Origin: Lawsonibacter sp. | GTDB lineage: Bacteria > Bacillota > Clostridia > Oscillospirales > Oscillospiraceae | Assembly: GCA_022798155.1 (NCBI GenBank) | Contig: JAAWLY010000130.1 | Coordinates: 1-6,245 of the forward strand | Length of the DNA stretch: 6,245 bases | Reading direction: 5' to 3' | Part shown: piece by piece, positions 5,502 to 6,245 of the stretch | Position numbering within the stretch: position 1 is the first letter of the stretch | How the letters are laid out: every line of letters starts with the position of its first letter | Position numbers and translations under genes: made by a program | The notes under the pieces: model-generated | Databases searched by the model: none | Told to the model about the DNA's origin: nothing | What the model saw: only the letters and a program-made list of their open reading frames with translations

Positions 5502-6245
5502 ATGGCACTGATTGTACAAAAATTCGGCGGCAGCTCGGTGGCCGACGCCGATAAAATCCGAAATGTAGCCCGGATCGTCACCGAGACCTACCGCAGGGGC
5601 CACAGCGTGGTGGTGGTTCTGTCCGCCCAGGGCGACACCACCGACGACCTGATCGAAAAGGCCCGGGAGATCCACCCCGGGGCCTCCAAGCGGGAGATGG
5701 ATATGCTGCTGGCCACCGGCGAACAGATTTCCATCGCCCTGTGCGCCATGGCTATCGAGCGCATGGGCTATCAAGTCATCTCTCTCACCGGCTGGCAGGC
5801 GGGGATGCTCACCGACTCGGCCTACTCCGCCGCCCGGATCAAGCGTATCCGGGCCGAGCGTATCCAGAAAGAGCTGGACAAGAAGAAGATTGTCATTGTG
5901 GCCGGCTTCCAGGGCATCAACAAGTATGACGACATCACCACCCTGGGCCGGGGCGGCTCCGATACCTCCGCCGTGGCCCTGGCCACCGCCCTCCACGCCG
6001 ACCTGTGCCAGATCTATACCGATGTGGACGGCGTCTACACCGCCGATCCCCGCTATGTCACGGGGGCCCAGAAGATCGAGGAGATCACCTACGACGAGAT
6101 GCTGGAGCTGGCCAGCCTGGGCGCCCAGGTGCTCCACAACCGCTCGGTGGAGATGGCCAAGCGGTACAGCGTCAATCTGGAGGTGCTGTCCAGCTTCAGC
6201 GGAAAGCCCGGTACGAAAGTGAAGGAGGTCGTCAAGACTATGGAA
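5502..6245 (+). CDS. lysC: Aspartate kinase (partial, runs off right edge)
   Basis: The frame is open from ATG 5502 to the window end, giving 248 residues of a protein that is usually about 400. It phosphorylates aspartate, the first step toward lysine, threonine, methionine and isoleucine. KFGGSSV (7-13) is the kinase signature at the N-terminus. It is followed by LSAQGDTTDDL, then MLLATGEQIS and LTGWQAGMLTDS, typical of monofunctional aspartokinases, and later GRGGSDTSAVALA and YTDVDGVYTADPR, which line the nucleotide and substrate site. The paired ACT domains that bind lysine or threonine would start just past the window. The ribosome site is AGGGGGA (5486-5492), nine bases upstream and only moderate. 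The gene follows hom by 155 bases, half of it the double-hairpin repeat; no clear promoter of its own is seen. Which amino acid inhibits it, and so whether it is lysC or a threonine-linked isozyme, cannot be told here. Confidence 0.94.
   Translation, partial: MALIVQKFGGSSVADADKIRNVARIVTETYRRGHSVVVVLSAQGDTTDDLIEKAREIHPGASKREMDMLLATGEQISIALCAMAIERMGYQVISLTGWQAGMLTDSAYSAARIKRIRAERIQKELDKKKIVIVAGFQGINKYDDITTLGRGGSDTSAVALATALHADLCQIYTDVDGVYTADPRYVTGAQKIEEITYDEMLELASLGAQVLHNRSVEMAKRYSVNLEVLSSFSGKPGTKVKEVVKTME
6222..6242 (+). promoter_or_regulatory. Internal ribosome site and in-frame ATG in aspartate kinase
   Basis: AAGGAGGT (6222-6229) is a full match to the complement of the 16S rRNA tail, and an ATG (6240-6242) follows ten bases later. 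That ATG is codon 247 of the kinase, in the same frame, at the junction between the catalytic part and the expected ACT domains. In Bacillus and Corynebacterium, lysC uses an in-frame internal start near this position to make the small beta subunit of an alpha2-beta2 enzyme. This ribosome site is stronger than the one for the full-length protein. Confidence 0.7.

Noticed and set aside
5484..6137. 217-codon minus-strand open frame opposite aspartate kinase
   Set aside because: The plus strand carries an unmistakable aspartokinase here. The minus-strand translation is Gly/His/Val-rich low complexity, typical of an antisense shadow.

Overview
The window looks like chromosomal DNA of a GC-rich, Gram-positive-type anaerobe of the Clostridia, most likely Oscillospiraceae-like (for example the Flavonifractor or Lawsonibacter group). 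The clues are strong AGGAGG-type ribosome sites, a DUF1292 gene, a Firmicute-style class A penicillin-binding protein with a Pro/Asn-rich tail, a PheB-type ACT regulator and GC-rich codon use throughout. The genus is an inference from gene style, not from an alignment. I see no phage, transposase, CRISPR, tRNA or rRNA.

Layout. At 1-97 on the minus strand lies a folded RNA element that runs off the left edge; I think it is part of a 6S RNA. Just upstream of it on the same strand is a small, very acidic DUF1292 gene (105-413) with a good promoter (448-476). The 268-base spacer at 414-681 is divergent: a second good promoter (538-565) faces right into a class A penicillin-binding protein gene (682-3408), which ends in a 15-bp perfect hairpin (3418-3451).

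A third promoter (3525-3553) starts a likely operon for the aspartate/threonine pathway: a helix-turn-helix plus ACT-domain regulator of the PheB/ThrR family (3620-4060), homoserine dehydrogenase (4135-5346) and an aspartate kinase (5502 to beyond 6245). A 78-bp double-hairpin repeat (5373-5450) sits between the last two genes. At the right edge, codon 247 of the kinase is an ATG behind a perfect AAGGAGGT. This matches the internal start by which Bacillus-type aspartokinases make a separate small regulatory subunit.

How the parts work together. Aspartate kinase performs the first step and homoserine dehydrogenase the third step from aspartate toward threonine, methionine and isoleucine. The PheB-type protein next to them is a plausible local amino-acid-sensing repressor. 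The homoserine dehydrogenase has lost most of the usual C-terminal ACT domain, so control may have moved to the neighbour. The penicillin-binding protein and DUF1292 genes are separate units. Nothing here is clearly a new system; the best leads are the edge RNA, the internal kinase start, the operon's split ACT arrangement and the repeat.
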